Source of the DNA: Globisporangium splendens | Taxonomy: Eukaryota > Oomycota > Peronosporomycetes > Pythiales > Pythiaceae | NCBI GenBank assembly: GCA_006386115.1 | Contig: VFIW01000038.1 | Location: 1 to 64,000 of the forward strand | Length of the DNA stretch: 64,000 bases | Direction: 5' to 3' | In this document: one piece after another, positions 62,648 through 64,000 of the stretch | Numbering within the stretch: position 1 is the stretch's first letter | How the letters are laid out: the number at the start of each line of letters is the position of its first letter | Program-made: the position numbers and the translations under genes | Notes under the pieces: model-generated | What the model saw: the letters and a program-made list of their open reading frames with translations, nothing else | Told to the model about the DNA's origin: nothing | The model's database searches: none

Positions 62648-64000
62648 CTACTTAAATTCTTGCTTGATCACCTTGGCGATCGTGCTCAGCTGGATGTTGC
62701 TCGTACCGCCGTAGATGGAGCCCACTTTCGAGTCGCGGAAGTACTTTTCGGCCAGTAGGGACTTGGTGAAACCCACGCCACCGAGCATTTCGATGCACTT
62801 GGATGCCGTTTTCTCCGCAACTCGCGACGCCGTGAGCTTCGCCATGCACGATTGCTTCACGTATGGCAGACCAGCATCCTTCAATCGCGCGGCGTTATAG
62901 ATGAGAAGACGAGCGCTTTCAATGTCCGTCGCGAGGTCAGCGTACTGGTGTTGCATTGCTTGGAAACTTCCGATGTCGCGTCCGAACTGCTGACGCTGGA
63001 AGAGGTACGGCATCGCGTGATCGTACGCTCCCTGCGCAATGCCGAGCATCTGGGACGCAATGCCGATGCGACCCTCGTTGAGCTGGCCAATTGCAATCGC
63101 ATACCCTTTTCCGACTTCCCCGATGATGTTCTCCTTGCGCACCTTGACGTTTGTCAGGTTCACAGCGCACGTCGACGACGCACGAATACCCAGTTTGTCT
63201 TCTGGAGGTCCAAAGTCGAGTCCTTCCGTGTCGCGATCGACGATAAAACACGTGATGCCCTTGTATCCGAGGGATGGGTCCACCGTCGCAAAGATCAAAA
63301 ACACGTCGGCATACTCGACATTCGAGATCCACATCTTCTGGCCATTGAGCGTGTAGTAGCTGCCATCGGCAGACACATCGGCTCGGGTGCGCAACGCGAA
63401 GGCGTCACTTCCAGATCCAGCTTCCGTCAGGCAAAAGCTGCCAACGACATCCGTCGTGAGGCGTGGCAAGTACTTTTGCCGCTGCTCTTCATTGGCGTGA
63501 AACTACACAAAACCACACACAAAGTGGAGTAAGTAACTTTCGTTCCTTCTACAACGTTAACACGGCGGAGCAAACGTACCAAAAACACGTTGTTCACGAC
63601 GGTGTTTTGCAAATCACAGAGCAGTCCAACGCCAGCGTCTACTTTCGACAGCTCTTCGATCGTCAGGCACAAACTCATGAACGAGGCTTCGGTGCCGCCG
63701 TATTCAGCGGGGATTTCTACTGACAAAAGCTAGGAGTGTGCCAAATGTCCACAACAACTTGAGTTCATATCCACCGTTTCGTCGCCTCAAAGCGAGTAAC
63801 CGTAGTCAGCTTACCCCGTTTTCGAAAAGCCCGCGAATGATAGCGGGGTCCATGTCGCCAGTTTCGTCCATAACCTTGACTTTCGGCAGAATCACATCGG
63901 CTGCAAACTTGGCGACTACACAACCAACGCATTATCACCACATTAATTAGTTCTCCATCGTCACCCATTGGCACTTGTTTCTTTGCATCGAACACATCAG
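62648..64000 (-). CDS. Short/branched-chain acyl-CoA dehydrogenase, partial
   Basis: FAD enzyme of mitochondrial fatty-acid or branched-chain amino-acid breakdown, truncated by the right edge. Exons 63915-63815, 63729-63580 and 63502-62648 join in phase through introns of 85 nt (GTAAGC...CCTAG) and 77 nt (GTACGT...GTGTAG). An upstream exon ends near 63965 or further out. Motifs: [40 protein letters not shown] (FAD/substrate loop), [53 protein letters not shown] and [14 protein letters not shown]. In YGGTSNIQ the residue at the usual catalytic Glu position of this family (YEGTxxIQ) is Gly. The overall pattern is closest to ACADSB (2-methyl branched-chain acyl-CoA). Substrate chain length is inferred. 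Confidence 0.88.

Overview
The window is nuclear DNA from an oomycete, most likely the Pythium/Phytophthora lineage. The evidence is GC-rich coding sequence separated by AT-richer spacers, few and short GT-AG introns (about 50-125 nt), several genes preceded by the oomycete initiator/flanking core promoter (TCATTYYNCAWTTT-like), and typical gene families: an ABCG/PDR transporter, a class C GPCR, PX-RING proteins, a 3R-MYB, a PIP kinase and CNBD channels. The exact species cannot be told from sequence alone. I see no CRISPR, tRNA, rRNA, LTR element or intact transposon.

Layout. 1-10 kb: an MFS transporter (SLC43-like), a long IQ-motif protein with at least three introns, and a Ser/Thr kinase. 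10.6-18 kb (minus strand): a cyclic-nucleotide-binding-domain channel whose pore lacks a GYG filter, then a damaged class C GPCR. 19.4-33.1 kb: five paralogues combining a PX-like domain with a C-terminal RING-H2 finger (four on minus, one on plus); one has lost the RING and one is frame-damaged at its 5' end. 33.6-35.1 kb: a three-repeat MYB factor. 35.6-40.1 kb: a gene-poor array of diverged 1-kb repeats. 40.9-45.3 kb: two nearly identical sugar transporters on the arms of a 1.67-kb inverted duplication. 45.7-57.1 kb: two ethanolamine-permease-like transporters facing each other at a distance, enclosing a mitochondrial carrier, a PIP kinase and a PH/EF-hand/inorganic pyrophosphatase fusion. 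57.5-61.7 kb: a full-size ABCG transporter with frame lesions. 62.6-64 kb: a short/branched-chain acyl-CoA dehydrogenase that runs off the right edge.

Themes. About half of the genes are transporters (MFS, two sugar, two amine/amino acid, mitochondrial carrier, ABCG). Several others are signalling proteins that bind or make phosphoinositides or react to Ca2+ or cyclic nucleotides (PX-RING family, PIP kinase, PH-EF-pyrophosphatase, CNBD channel, IQ protein, kinase, GPCR). No operon-like logic is expected. Single-base homopolymer length changes recur in otherwise convincing genes (MYB, GPCR, amine permease, ABCG), so some apparent pseudogenes may be assembly errors. The best candidates for something not well described are the PX-RING-H2 cluster, the PH-EF-pyrophosphatase fusion and the channel with the non-canonical pore.
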